From Brotaphodocola sp003480315 (GTDB lineage: Bacteria > Bacillota > Clostridia > Lachnospirales > Lachnospiraceae), in assembly GCF_964246085.1 (NCBI RefSeq), contig NZ_CAXTPD010000001.1: 64,000 nt of DNA, one strand, 5' to 3'. Of this stretch, positions 1 through 8,325 are shown in pieces (the stretch's first letter is position 1; the number at the start of each line of letters is the position of its first letter). The position numbers were made by a program, and so were the translations under genes. The notes beneath the pieces are model-generated. The model was not told the DNA's origin and made no database searches. It saw only the letters and a program-made list of their open reading frames with translations.

Positions 1-361
1 TATGGACCGTGATCCAGTCTGCGCCAAACAGCAAAATCGTGGTCATCAGCCCCCCGGCCACAAGACCAAAGAGTAGTCCGGCCTTAAAGACCTGCTGCAC
101 ATCCTGGTTTTTTCCGTGCACGCGCCGTGCCGCGATCAGCTTGGAGATTGCCAGCGGCAGGCTGTAGGAGGACAGGATCAGTCCAATGTTGTAGATTTCG
201 TATGCGGTGTTATAATAACCGATTCCCTCATCGCCGATGGCCCGGGTCATGGGAATCTTGTAGAGCAGTCCGATAAACCGGACAATGATACCGGCTGCGG
301 CCAGAATACTTCCCTGGACCAGGAAGTTGCCGGAGTCGGATTTTTCCTTATTGTTACTCAT
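1..361 (-). CDS. SpoVB/MATE-like polysaccharide flippase, N-terminal part (runs off the window)
   Basis: The minus strand reads from an ATG at 361 to the window edge for 120 codons without a stop. The protein begins MSNNKEKSDSGNFLVQGSIL and continues with a hydrophobic segment, then GLLYKIPMTRAIGDEGIGYY, which is the typical opening of SpoVB/MurJ-like members of the MOP flippase superfamily (export of lipid-linked sugars in spore cortex or cell-wall synthesis). A ribosome site, GGAGAA, lies about 9 bases upstream of the start. Only the first two or three membrane segments are present, so SpoVB cannot be separated from other polysaccharide exporters. It diverges from recJ. Confidence 0.8.
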   Translation of the reverse strand, partial: MSNNKEKSDSGNFLVQGSILAAAGIIVRFIGLLYKIPMTRAIGDEGIGYYNTAYEIYNIGLILSSYSLPLAISKLIAARRVHGKNQDVQQVFKAGLLFGLVAGGLMTTILLFGADWITVH

Positions 362-504
362 AACGAAGGTTCTCCTTTTGTAATTGCGCCAGGACAAAAC
401 CACATAATATATAGAAAGTTTTGCCGGAACAGTAACAGTATATCCCATTGGCGGTCTGAATGCAATGCAGAAAGTTGTCCGTGGAAATGAAAACGCATCT
501 ATGG

Positions 505-510
505 TATAAT
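505..510 (+). promoter_or_regulatory. -10 box of the probable recJ promoter
   Basis: A perfect TATAAT lies 42 bases before the recJ ATG. The matching -35 position (TGGAAA at 482-487, 17-base gap) is poor, so the promoter call rests on the -10 box and the divergent gene arrangement. Confidence 0.4.
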
Positions 511-551
511 CAACCGTATATTTTGTTTTGCGAAAGGAATTACTGCAGTAT

Positions 552-2285
552 ATGAGAAATAATCAGGAATCTGTCTGGATGCTTCAGACCAAGCGGGCAG
601 ATTTTAACGCGATTGCCGCCAGGTTTCACATCAGCCCGGTGACGGCCCGTATCATAAGAAACCGCGATGTGGAGGGAGAAAAAGCCATTGACCGTTATTT
701 AAACGGTACCCTGGACCAGCTTTATGATCCGCATCTCATGAAAGACATGGATAAGGCAGCGGCCCTGATCCTTGAAAAAATCCGGGCGAGTGTCCGTATC
801 CGGATTGTTGGCGATTACGATATTGACGGAGTGTGCTCCACCTATCTTTTGTATCGCGGCCTGACCCGGTGCGGTGCAGTCGTGGACTACCAGATCCCGG
901 AGCGCATCCGGGATGGCTATGGCATCAACGAATCTATCATCCGCAAGGCGAAGAAAGACGGGATCGATACCATTGTCACCTGCGACAACGGCATTGCGGC
1001 CCTGGAGCAGGTGCGGCTGGCCAAAGAGCTGGGCATGACAGTCATTGTGACAGATCACCATGAGGTGGTACGGGATGAGGATGGCAGTCAGGTCCTTCCG
1101 GAAGCAGACGCGGTGGTAAATCCCCACCGGGATGACTGCACGTATCCGTTTGCCGGCATCTGCGGCGGTGTGGTGGCCTACAAGCTGGTACAGGTGCTCT
1201 ACGAAAAGAACGGAATTCCAGAGCAGGAATGGAAAGATATGCTGGAGTTTGCGGCCATTGCCACCGTGGGTGATGTCATGAAGCTGCAGGACGAAAACCG
1301 CATCATCGTGCGCTGGGGCTTAAAGCAGATCCCGCACACAGCCAGTGTCGGGCTGCGCGCCCTGGTGGAAGCCTGCGGGCTGGACATCTATGACTTGACG
1401 GCCTACCATATCGGATTTGTGATCGGGCCGTGCCTGAATGCCAGCGGACGATTAAAGACTGCGAAACTGGCGCTGGAACTTCTGCTCTGTGAGGGAATGC
1501 AGCAGAGTGCCCGTGCCGAAGAGATGGCAGCTGAGTTAAAGCTTCTGAACGAGGAACGCAAGGATATGACCCAGGCCGGCATGGAGCAGGCCTTTGAGCA
1601 GGTGGATGCCGAGCTTGCTGACGATGATGTGCTGGTGGTTTATCTGCCGGACTGTCATGAGTCTCTGGCCGGGATCATTGCCGGGCGGGTGCGGGAGAAC
1701 TACAACAAGCCCTCCTTTGTACTGACAAGGGGTGAGGACTGTGTGAAGGGCTCCGGGCGCTCTATAGAAAGCTACCATATGTATCAGGCACTGTGCGGCG
1801 TGCAGGATCTGCTTCTGAAATTTGGCGGCCATCCCATGGCAGCCGGCTTTTCTTTAAAGGAAGAGAATATCGATGAATTCCGACGCCGCTTAAATGAGCA
1901 GTCTGCTCTCACGAAGGAAGATTTCATCCCGAAAATCTGGATCGATGTGGCAATGCCGCTGGAATACATATCAGAAGCGCTGGTCAATGAACTGAAAGGC
2001 CTGGAACCCTTCGGCCAGGGCAACGAAAAGCCTCAGTTTGCCCAGAAGAATCTCCGCATCCGAAGCGTGCGTGCCATTGGACGAAACAACAATGCGGTCC
2101 GCATGACGGTGGTAACCGAACAGGGCCGTTCTATGGAGGCCATGGTGTTTACCGTGGCAGATCAGTTTGTGGAAGAAGCAAAGCAAAGCAGAAGTATCGA
2201 TGTGATTTACTATCCGGATATCAATGAGTACAATGGAAACAGGACACTGCAGATCGTGGTGCGGGCGTACAAACTGCATTCTTAA
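552..2285 (+). CDS. recJ: single-stranded-DNA-specific exonuclease RecJ
   Basis: A 577-residue protein with the full set of DHH-family motifs: GDYDIDG (Asp88/90/92), VTCDNGI (Asp145) and VTDHHE (168-170), which bind the two catalytic metals. The DHHA1 motif GGHPMAAGF follows near residue 425, then a C-terminal OB-type domain. RecJ degrades single-stranded DNA 5' to 3' in recombination and mismatch repair; the length matches the classic enzyme. I chose the ATG at 552 because AAAGGAA lies just upstream; an in-frame TTG at 528 would add eight residues but would put that ribosome site inside the gene. No clear terminator follows. Confidence 0.93.
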   Translation: MRNNQESVWMLQTKRADFNAIAARFHISPVTARIIRNRDVEGEKAIDRYLNGTLDQLYDPHLMKDMDKAAALILEKIRASVRIRIVGDYDIDGVCSTYLLYRGLTRCGAVVDYQIPERIRDGYGINESIIRKAKKDGIDTIVTCDNGIAALEQVRLAKELGMTVIVTDHHEVVRDEDGSQVLPEADAVVNPHRDDCTYPFAGICGGVVAYKLVQVLYEKNGIPEQEWKDMLEFAAIATVGDVMKLQDENRIIVRWGLKQIPHTASVGLRALVEACGLDIYDLTAYHIGFVIGPCLNASGRLKTAKLALELLLCEGMQQSARAEEMAAELKLLNEERKDMTQAGMEQAFEQVDAELADDDVLVVYLPDCHESLAGIIAGRVRENYNKPSFVLTRGEDCVKGSGRSIESYHMYQALCGVQDLLLKFGGHPMAAGFSLKEENIDEFRRRLNEQSALTKEDFIPKIWIDVAMPLEYISEALVNELKGLEPFGQGNEKPQFAQKNLRIRSVRAIGRNNNAVRMTVVTEQGRSMEAMVFTVADQFVEEAKQSRSIDVIYYPDINEYNGNRTLQIVVRAYKLHS

Positions 2286-2334
2286 AGATTTTTCTTTATG
2301 ATTCTCACAATTTTTTGTACAGACTCATAATTGC

Positions 2335-2363
2335 TTGACACTTAGAAAACGCTGTACTATAAT
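2335..2363 (+). promoter_or_regulatory. sigma-A promoter of glyA
   Basis: TTGACA (2335-2340), a 17-base spacer and TATAAT (2358-2363): both boxes match the consensus perfectly. Transcription should start near 2370, giving a leader of about 150 bases before glyA. Confidence 0.85.
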
Positions 2364-2369
2364 CGAGCG

Positions 2370-2522
2370 TAAATAACCGCGAAGGCGCTGGGCTGACCAG
2401 TGCCTTTGTCACAACGTGGCGGCCTGTATTCTACGGGAATCGTTGTGTCACAACAAATGCAAAGGAAAGCAACTGCCTGAAAGGTATCAGAGAGGGTATT
2501 TGCGGAAAAGGAGACAAAGCCC
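2370..2522 (+). promoter_or_regulatory. structured 5' leader of glyA, possible cis-regulatory RNA
   Basis: The leader can form a strong hairpin at 2382-2406 (AAGGC and CTGG paired with CCAG and GCCTT). A second one pairs CACAACG (2410-2416) with CGTTGTG (2441-2447) and encloses a smaller CCTGT/ACGGG hairpin (2423-2437). The word TGTCACAAC occurs twice (2407-2415 and 2446-2454). It ends in the ribosome site AAAGGAGA just before the glyA ATG. I do not recognise the consensus of a glycine, tetrahydrofolate, ZTP, SAM or T-box element, so the class is open. Confidence 0.5.
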
Positions 2523-3770
2523 ATGGTTAATGAGGTAATGAAATTTATCGAAAACTATGACCCGGAAGTCGGCAAGGCAATTGAGCAGGAAGCCGCACGT
2601 CAGAGAAGAAATCTGGAGCTTATCGCTTCAGAAAATATCGTATCTGAGCCGGTCATGATGGCAATGGGAACCGTGCTGACCAACAAATACGCGGAAGGGT
2701 ATTCCGGAAAGCGTTATTATGGTGGATGTCAGTATGTAGACGTGGTAGAGACTATCGCAATTGAGCGTGCAAAGAAGCTGTTTGGCTGTGAGTACGCAAA
2801 CGTTCAGCCGCATTCCGGCGCACAGGCAAACATGGCAGTATTCCTGGCAATGTTAAAACCGGGAGATACGGTGTTAAGCATGAGCCTTGACCATGGCGGC
2901 CATCTGTCCCACGGAAGCCCAGTTAACTTTTCCGGCCTTTACTTCAACATCGTGTCCTACGGTGTTAACGATGAAGGCTTCCTCGATTACGACCAGGTAG
3001 AGCGTCTGGCAGTTGAGCACAAGCCCAAACTGATCCTTGCAGGTGCAAGTGCATACGCAAGAGAAATCGACTTCAAGAAGTTCCGCGAGATCGCAGACAA
3101 GGTTGGCGCATATTTAATGGTAGATATGGCGCATATCGCAGGTCTGGTAGCAGCAGGTGAGCATATGAGCCCGATCCCGTACGCAGACGTGGTAACCACT
3201 ACCACCCACAAGACCCTGCGCGGACCGAGAGGCGGCATGATCCTGGCAAGCAAGGAGTCTGCTGACAAGTTCAACTTTAACAAAGCCATCTTCCCGGGAA
3301 CCCAGGGCGGTCCGTTAGAGCATGTTATCGCAGCAAAGGCAGTCTGCCTGGGCGAGGCATTAAAGCCGGAATTCACCGAGTACCAGAAGCAGGTCCGCAG
3401 GAATGCAAAGGCACTGGCAGCAGCACTGGTGGAGAAGGGATTTAAACTCTTAACCGGAGGCACTGACAACCACTTAATGTTAGTAGACCTGCGCGGCATG
3501 GACATCTCCGGTAAGGAGCTTCAGAACCGTTGTGATGAAGTCTTCATCACCCTGAATAAGAATACTGTTCCGAATGAGCCGAGAAGCCCGTTCGTAACCT
3601 CCGGCGTCCGCATCGGAACCCCGGCTGTTACCACCCGCGGCTTAAAGGAAGAGGATATGCCGAAGATCGCAGAGTGCATCTGGCTGGCAGCAACCGATTT
3701 CGAGAACAAGGCAGATTACATCCGCGGCGAAGTAACCAAGCTGTGCGAGAAATATCCGCTGTACGAATAA
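2523..3770 (+). CDS. glyA: serine hydroxymethyltransferase
   Basis: A 415-residue pyridoxal-phosphate enzyme that interconverts serine and glycine while charging tetrahydrofolate with a one-carbon unit. The signature THKTLRGPRGG is present, with the cofactor lysine at residue 230. The N-terminal LELIASEN and the glycine-rich YAEGYSGKRYYGG segments are also typical. Length is normal for bacterial GlyA. It stands alone with its own consensus promoter, a structured leader and a strong terminator, so it is a single-gene transcription unit. The start is fixed by AAAGGAGA 8 bases upstream. Confidence 0.97.
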   Translation: MVNEVMKFIENYDPEVGKAIEQEAARQRRNLELIASENIVSEPVMMAMGTVLTNKYAEGYSGKRYYGGCQYVDVVETIAIERAKKLFGCEYANVQPHSGAQANMAVFLAMLKPGDTVLSMSLDHGGHLSHGSPVNFSGLYFNIVSYGVNDEGFLDYDQVERLAVEHKPKLILAGASAYAREIDFKKFREIADKVGAYLMVDMAHIAGLVAAGEHMSPIPYADVVTTTTHKTLRGPRGGMILASKESADKFNFNKAIFPGTQGGPLEHVIAAKAVCLGEALKPEFTEYQKQVRRNAKALAAALVEKGFKLLTGGTDNHLMLVDLRGMDISGKELQNRCDEVFITLNKNTVPNEPRSPFVTSGVRIGTPAVTTRGLKEEDMPKIAECIWLAATDFENKADYIRGEVTKLCEKYPLYE

Positions 3771-3792
3771 TTTATATGTAATTTATTACAGA

Positions 3793-3833
3793 CCCGTGAG
3801 ACCGCAGAAAATGCGGCTTCACGGGATTTTTTT
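3793..3833 (+). terminator. intrinsic terminator of glyA
   Basis: CCCGTGA pairs with TCACGGG around an inner CCGC/GCGG stem, followed by a run of seven T. It sits 22 bases after the glyA stop. Confidence 0.9.
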
Positions 3834-3847
3834 AATTGTTAAACGGT

Positions 3848-3900
3848 TTTACACCGATTTTACATTCCCCCTCTTTTTGATTTTACATTCGGATTTTACA
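3848..3900 (+). promoter_or_regulatory. Pho-box-like direct repeats upstream of pstS
   Basis: Four exact TTTACA hexamers occur at 3848, 3859, 3882 and 3895. The first two are 11 bases apart, as in the TT(A/T)ACA-type tandem sites bound by PhoP in Firmicutes. The second pair has a 13-base step. They lie about 100 bases before pstS, and PhoP/PhoR are encoded at the end of the same cluster, so autoregulated phosphate-starvation control is a reasonable inference. I see no convincing -10 box downstream. Confidence 0.6.
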
Positions 3901-3998
3901 ATGCAGTTGTGGTTGAGAGATGGAGAACATGAAAGCCACGATAACATAGAACGTAATAAAGAATATTCATAAACAGAGAGAAGAGGAGAGAACGTATT

Positions 3999-4955
3999 AT
4001 GAAGAAAACATTAGCAATGGTATTAGCAATGGGTATGACAATTGCGAGCCTGACAGCATGCGGCGGAAGCAAACCGGCAGAGACGACTGCTGCAGCAACC
4101 GAGGCACAGACCGAGGCAGCAAGTTCTGCGGCTGACACTAAGGCAGAGGCCACTGAGCCGGCCGGCGGCAAGGCAGAGGGCCCGATTACCGTAGTTTCCC
4201 GTGAGGATGGATCCGGCACCAGAGGCGCATTCATCGAGCTGTTCGGTATTGAGACCAAGAACGATGCAGGCGAGAAGGTAGACAACACCACCGAGGATGC
4301 TGAGATCACCAACAGTACCTCCGTTATGATGACCACCATCGCAGGCAATAAGGGCGCTATCGGATATGTTTCTCTGGGTTCCTTAAATGATACCGTAAAA
4401 GCAGTTGCCATCGATGGTGCAGATGCAACGGTAGATGCCATCAAGGCAGGCGAGTACAAGGTAGCACGTCCGTTCAACATTGCAGTCAAGGATGGTTTAA
4501 GTGATGCTGCTTCTGATTTCATCAAGTTCATCATGAGCGAGGATGGCCAGAAGGTGGTTGAGGACAACGGTTATATCAGCCAGGGCAATGAGGGTGCATA
4601 CACCGCTTCCGGCTTAAAGGGCAAGGTTGTTGTAGCTGGTTCTTCTTCTGTAACTCCGGTCATGGAGAAGCTGAAAGAGGCCTATGCAGCTGTAAACCCG
4701 GATGTCGAGATCGAGGTTCAGCAGTCTGATTCTACCACAGGTATGACCTCTGCGATCGAGGGCGTATGTGATATCGGTATGGCATCCAGAGACTTAAAGG
4801 ACAGCGAGCTGGAAGCCGGCTTAACCCCGACTGTCATCGCTATGGATGGTATTGCAGTCGTAGTCAACAATGAGAGCCCGGTTAGCGAGCTGACCAGCGA
4901 GAACGTAAAGGACATCTTCACAGGCGACATCACCGACTGGGCAGATGTTCAGTAA
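3999..4955 (+). CDS. pstS: phosphate ABC transporter substrate-binding lipoprotein with permuted domain order
   Basis: A 318-residue lipoprotein: signal peptide, lipobox LTAC (Cys21), then an Ala/Glu/Thr-rich linker to about residue 60. The rest is clearly PstS, but the two halves are swapped. The segment with VVSREDGSGTR (residues 65-75), which lies in the middle of ordinary PstS, comes first. The usual N-terminal half with the phosphate loop AGSSSVTPVM (213-222) comes last, and the protein ends at IFTGDITDWADVQ, just where normal PstS would continue into the first segment. This is a circular permutation, not a truncation. It binds phosphate outside the membrane for PstCAB. Ribosome site AGAGGAGAG precedes the ATG. 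Confidence 0.9.
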   Translation: MKKTLAMVLAMGMTIASLTACGGSKPAETTAAATEAQTEAASSAADTKAEATEPAGGKAEGPITVVSREDGSGTRGAFIELFGIETKNDAGEKVDNTTEDAEITNSTSVMMTTIAGNKGAIGYVSLGSLNDTVKAVAIDGADATVDAIKAGEYKVARPFNIAVKDGLSDAASDFIKFIMSEDGQKVVEDNGYISQGNEGAYTASGLKGKVVVAGSSSVTPVMEKLKEAYAAVNPDVEIEVQQSDSTTGMTSAIEGVCDIGMASRDLKDSELEAGLTPTVIAMDGIAVVVNNESPVSELTSENVKDIFTGDITDWADVQ

Positions 4956-5145
4956 ACAGCATGACTGTGAATAGCAGTCTGCCAGAACGCTACTGAAACG
5001 AAAAAACAGGAAGCAGGGCAGCAGGAAGACATCGTTGTGGCAGGATATAACCCGTGACGAAATAACACTGCGGCCCTGTTTCTATGTAAAGCATGCCGGA
5101 TATGATGTAATTTCTTCTCCCGGCAACAGAAAGAAAGTGAGAATC

Positions 5146-5997
5146 ATGAAAAATCTGAAAGAACAGCTTATGCATATGGTGTTTCTGCTGAGTGCCTGCG
5201 TATCCATTCTGTGTGTGGCCATGATCTGTGTCTTCCTTTTCGCAAACGGAATTCCGGCCATCGGAAAGATTGGCATATTCCAGTTTCTGGCCGGTGAAAA
5301 GTGGAAGCCGGGCAACAATATCTTCGGTATTCTGCCTATGATCCTCGGCAGCATTTATGTCACTGCGGGCGCGGTCCTCATTGGTGTGCCGATCGGAATC
5401 CTGACGGCGGTATTTATGTCAAGATTCTGTCCGAAGCCGGTGTATAAGGTAGTAAAACCGGCGATCGATCTGCTGGCAGGTATTCCATCGGTTGTATATG
5501 GCTTCTTCGGTATGGTCGTTATCGTGCCGGTCGTATCCCAGCTTTTTGGCGGAAGCGGAAAGAGCATGCTGACTGCATCGATCCTGCTCGGAATCATGAT
5601 CCTGCCGACCATCATCGGTGTTTCAGAATCTGCCATCAATGCGGTGCCGTCCAGCTACTATGAGGGTTCTCTGGCACTGGGAGCCAGCCATGAGCGCAGC
5701 GTATTCTTTGCAACACTCCCGGCAGCAAAATCCGGTATCCTGGCCGGTGTGATCCTGGGTGTGGGCCGTGCCATCGGCGAAACCATGGCAGTTATCATGG
5801 TAGCCGGAAACCAGGCACGTATGCCGAAGGGGATCCTCGAAGGTGTCCGCACCATGACGGCCAACATTGTTCTGGAAATGGGCTATGCAACGGACTTACA
5901 CCGGGAAGCGCTGATCGCCACGGCGGTAGTTCTCTTTGTATTCATTCTGATCATTAACCTGTCGTTTTCAATCATCAGCAGAAAGGCGAATGCATAA
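5146..5997 (+). CDS. pstC: phosphate ABC transporter permease PstC
   Basis: A 283-residue integral membrane protein with about six hydrophobic segments and the binding-protein-dependent permease fold. LLAGIPSVVYGFFG and the coupling-helix region with GRAIGETMAVIMVAGN are characteristic of PstC. It forms the phosphate channel with PstA. The ATG at 5146 was preferred to an upstream in-frame start because the protein then begins directly before the first membrane helix; its ribosome site (AAAGTGAGA) is weak. The stop overlaps the pstA start by one base (TAATG). A 190-base gap after pstS contains no obvious terminator. Confidence 0.92.
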   Translation: MKNLKEQLMHMVFLLSACVSILCVAMICVFLFANGIPAIGKIGIFQFLAGEKWKPGNNIFGILPMILGSIYVTAGAVLIGVPIGILTAVFMSRFCPKPVYKVVKPAIDLLAGIPSVVYGFFGMVVIVPVVSQLFGGSGKSMLTASILLGIMILPTIIGVSESAINAVPSSYYEGSLALGASHERSVFFATLPAAKSGILAGVILGVGRAIGETMAVIMVAGNQARMPKGILEGVRTMTANIVLEMGYATDLHREALIATAVVLFVFILIINLSFSIISRKANA

Positions 5998-6902
5998 TGG
6001 AAGCAGCTATGGAAAAGAAAAATATGGAAATTCAGGCAATCAACCATCAGACCATTGGTCAGCGGTTGAAATCCTATAAACGCAGTCCGCTGTCACTGGT
6101 GCTTTTACTTCTGGTATCGGTATCCGCACTTCTGACAGTGCTGACACTGCTGTTTTTGATCGCGTATATTCTGATCAAGGGAATCCCCTATCTGACTCCG
6201 AGCCTGTTCGCATGGGAATACACAACGGAAAATGTATCCCTGATGCCGGCTCTGGTCAACACGATAGTCATGACAGGGCTTTCTCTGCTGATCGCAGTTC
6301 CTCTCGGCATTTTCGCAGCCATCTACCTGGTAGAATATGCGAAGCGCGGCAACCGGCTCGTGAGCATTGTGCGGATTACCGCTGAGACCCTGACCGGCAT
6401 TCCTTCTATTGTATATGGTCTGTTTGGATTTCTTTTATTTGCCGTGGCACTGGGCTGGTCTTACACCATCCTGGGAGGTGCCATGACGCTGGCGATCATG
6501 ATCCTTCCGACGATCATGAGAACCACGGAGGAGGCTCTCAAAGCTGTTCCGGATTCTTACCGGGAAGGAAGCTTTGGCCTTGGAGCCGGACGTCTCCGCA
6601 CCGTTTTCCAGGTGGTTCTGCCATCAGCAGTGCCTGGAATTCTGGCAGGTATCATTCTGGCAGTCGGCCGTATTGTAGGCGAGACTGCGGCACTGATGTA
6701 TACAGCGGGAACCGTTGCAGGTATTCCATCCAACCTATTCGGCTCAGGCCGTACTCTGGCAGTACACATGTATGTGCTGACCAATGAGGGACTTTACACC
6801 AACCAGTCCTACGCCACCGCAGTTGTCCTGCTGGTGATCGTAGTCTGCATCAACGCAGTATCCGGATTTATCGCAAAGAAAGTGTCCGGAAAGGCTGCTT
6901 AA
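5997..6902 (+). CDS. pstA: phosphate ABC transporter permease PstA
   Basis: A 301-residue membrane protein with six predicted membrane segments, the second permease subunit of the Pst complex. TLTGIPSIVYGLFGFLLF and the loop GRIVGETAALMYTAGT mirror the corresponding PstC motifs, as expected for the heterodimer. The start codon shares one base with the pstC stop, which indicates translational coupling; an ATG four codons further (6009) is an alternative. The N-terminal 30 residues are polar and cytoplasmic. Confidence 0.93.
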   Translation: MEAAMEKKNMEIQAINHQTIGQRLKSYKRSPLSLVLLLLVSVSALLTVLTLLFLIAYILIKGIPYLTPSLFAWEYTTENVSLMPALVNTIVMTGLSLLIAVPLGIFAAIYLVEYAKRGNRLVSIVRITAETLTGIPSIVYGLFGFLLFAVALGWSYTILGGAMTLAIMILPTIMRTTEEALKAVPDSYREGSFGLGAGRLRTVFQVVLPSAVPGILAGIILAVGRIVGETAALMYTAGTVAGIPSNLFGSGRTLAVHMYVLTNEGLYTNQSYATAVVLLVIVVCINAVSGFIAKKVSGKAA

Positions 6903-6914
6903 AAGGAGAACAAA

Positions 6915-7664
6915 ATGGATAAGCTCACAATCAGCAATATGGAATTGTATTACGGCGATTTTAAAGCCTTAAAGGGAATCAATCTGAACATCCAGGCCAA
7001 CGAGATCACGGCCTTTATCGGTCCGTCCGGCTGTGGTAAATCGACCTTATTGAAATCCTTAAACCGCATGAATGACCTGGTCGAGGGCTGCCGCATCACC
7101 GGAAGCATCCTCTTAGACGGTGAGGATATTTACGGAGACATGGACATCAATCTTCTGAGAAAACGGGTTGGTATGGTATTCCAGAAACCGAATCCGTTTC
7201 CAATGAGCGTTTATGACAATATTGCCTACGGTCCGCGTACCCACGGCATTCATTCCAAGGCGCAGCTCGATGACATTGTAGAGAAATCCCTGCGTGACGC
7301 GGCAATCTGGGATGAATTAAAGGACCGACTGAAAAAGAGCGCCCTCGGACTTTCAGGAGGACAGCAGCAGCGTCTGTGTATCGCGAGAGCCCTGGCTGTA
7401 CAGCCGGAGGTGCTTTTGATGGATGAGCCGACCTCTGCACTGGACCCGATCTCCACATCCAAGATTGAAGACCTTGCAGTAGAACTGAAAAAAGACTATA
7501 CTATCGTCATGGTAACCCATAATATGCAGCAGGCAGCACGAATCTCCGACAAGACCGCCTTCTTCCTGCTGGGTGAAGTGATTGAGTTCGGTGAGACCGA
7601 GCAGATCTTCTCCATGCCGAAGAATAAGAAGACAGAAGATTACATTACGGGGAGGTTTGGTTGA
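6915..7664 (+). CDS. pstB: phosphate ABC transporter ATP-binding protein
   Basis: A 249-residue ABC ATPase with Walker A GPSGCGKST, signature LSGGQQQR, Walker B VLLMDEPTSALDP and the switch histidine in VMVTHNMQQ. The sequence KPNPFPMSVYDNIAYGPR after the Q-loop is typical of PstB rather than other importer ATPases. It drives phosphate uptake through PstCA. AAAAGGAGA lies upstream of the ATG, and phoU begins one base after its stop. Confidence 0.96.
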   Translation: MDKLTISNMELYYGDFKALKGINLNIQANEITAFIGPSGCGKSTLLKSLNRMNDLVEGCRITGSILLDGEDIYGDMDINLLRKRVGMVFQKPNPFPMSVYDNIAYGPRTHGIHSKAQLDDIVEKSLRDAAIWDELKDRLKKSALGLSGGQQQRLCIARALAVQPEVLLMDEPTSALDPISTSKIEDLAVELKKDYTIVMVTHNMQQAARISDKTAFFLLGEVIEFGETEQIFSMPKNKKTEDYITGRFG

Positions 7665-7665
7665 T

Positions 7666-8313
7666 ATGCGCAATCGATTTGATGAACAGTTAGAGCTTTT
7701 GAATGTAGAGCTGATCCGTATGGGTGCCCTCTGTGAGGATGCCATTTCCTATGCGTCCCGCACCCTGATGGGAGAGGGAGATTTTGCGGAAGAGGTCTAC
7801 AAAGTCGATCATGAGATCGACCAGAAGGAGCGCGATATCGAGAATCTCTGCATGCGGCTGCTTTTGCAGCAGCAGCCGGTGGCAAAGGATCTGCGCCAGG
7901 TTTCCTCAGCCCTGAAAATGATCTCTGATATGGAACGAATCGGCGATCAGGCATCGGATATTGCAGAGATCTGCGGCTTTGTGGATGACCGCGAGGCAAA
8001 GAGCCGTCTTCATATCCGTGATATGGCAGACGCTACCATGCGTATGGTGACCCAGAGCATCGATTCCTATGTAAAGCGTGATCTGAACATCGCAAAAGAA
8101 GTGGTTCAGTATGACGATGTGGTCGATGAGCTTTTCGGAAAGGTAAAACAGGAACTGATCGGCATGCTGGGTTCCGGAAATATTGATGAAAAACAGGGTG
8201 AATTCTGCATTGACATGCTGATGATCGCCAAGTACTTTGAGCGGATCGGAGATCATGCAACGAATATTGCGGAGTGGGTGGAATATTCCATCACGGGAAC
8301 CCATCTGGAATAG
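7666..8313 (+). CDS. phoU: phosphate signalling regulator PhoU
   Basis: A 215-residue all-helical protein made of two PhoU repeats. Each has the acidic metal-binding signature, here DMERIGDQASDIAE in the first and YFERIGDHATNIAEW in the second. PhoU links the Pst transporter to the PhoR kinase and restrains the Pho response when phosphate is plentiful. The start at 7666 is set by a strong GGGGAGG 10 bases upstream; longer reading frames extend into pstB. It lies between pstB and the two-component pair. Confidence 0.95.
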   Translation: MRNRFDEQLELLNVELIRMGALCEDAISYASRTLMGEGDFAEEVYKVDHEIDQKERDIENLCMRLLLQQQPVAKDLRQVSSALKMISDMERIGDQASDIAEICGFVDDREAKSRLHIRDMADATMRMVTQSIDSYVKRDLNIAKEVVQYDDVVDELFGKVKQELIGMLGSGNIDEKQGEFCIDMLMIAKYFERIGDHATNIAEWVEYSITGTHLE

Positions 8314-8325
8314 AAGGAGAACACA

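Noticed and set aside
116..490. A 124-codon plus-strand frame at the left edge
   Set aside because: It is antisense to the SpoVB-like gene, whose minus-strand reading is clearly a flippase N terminus.
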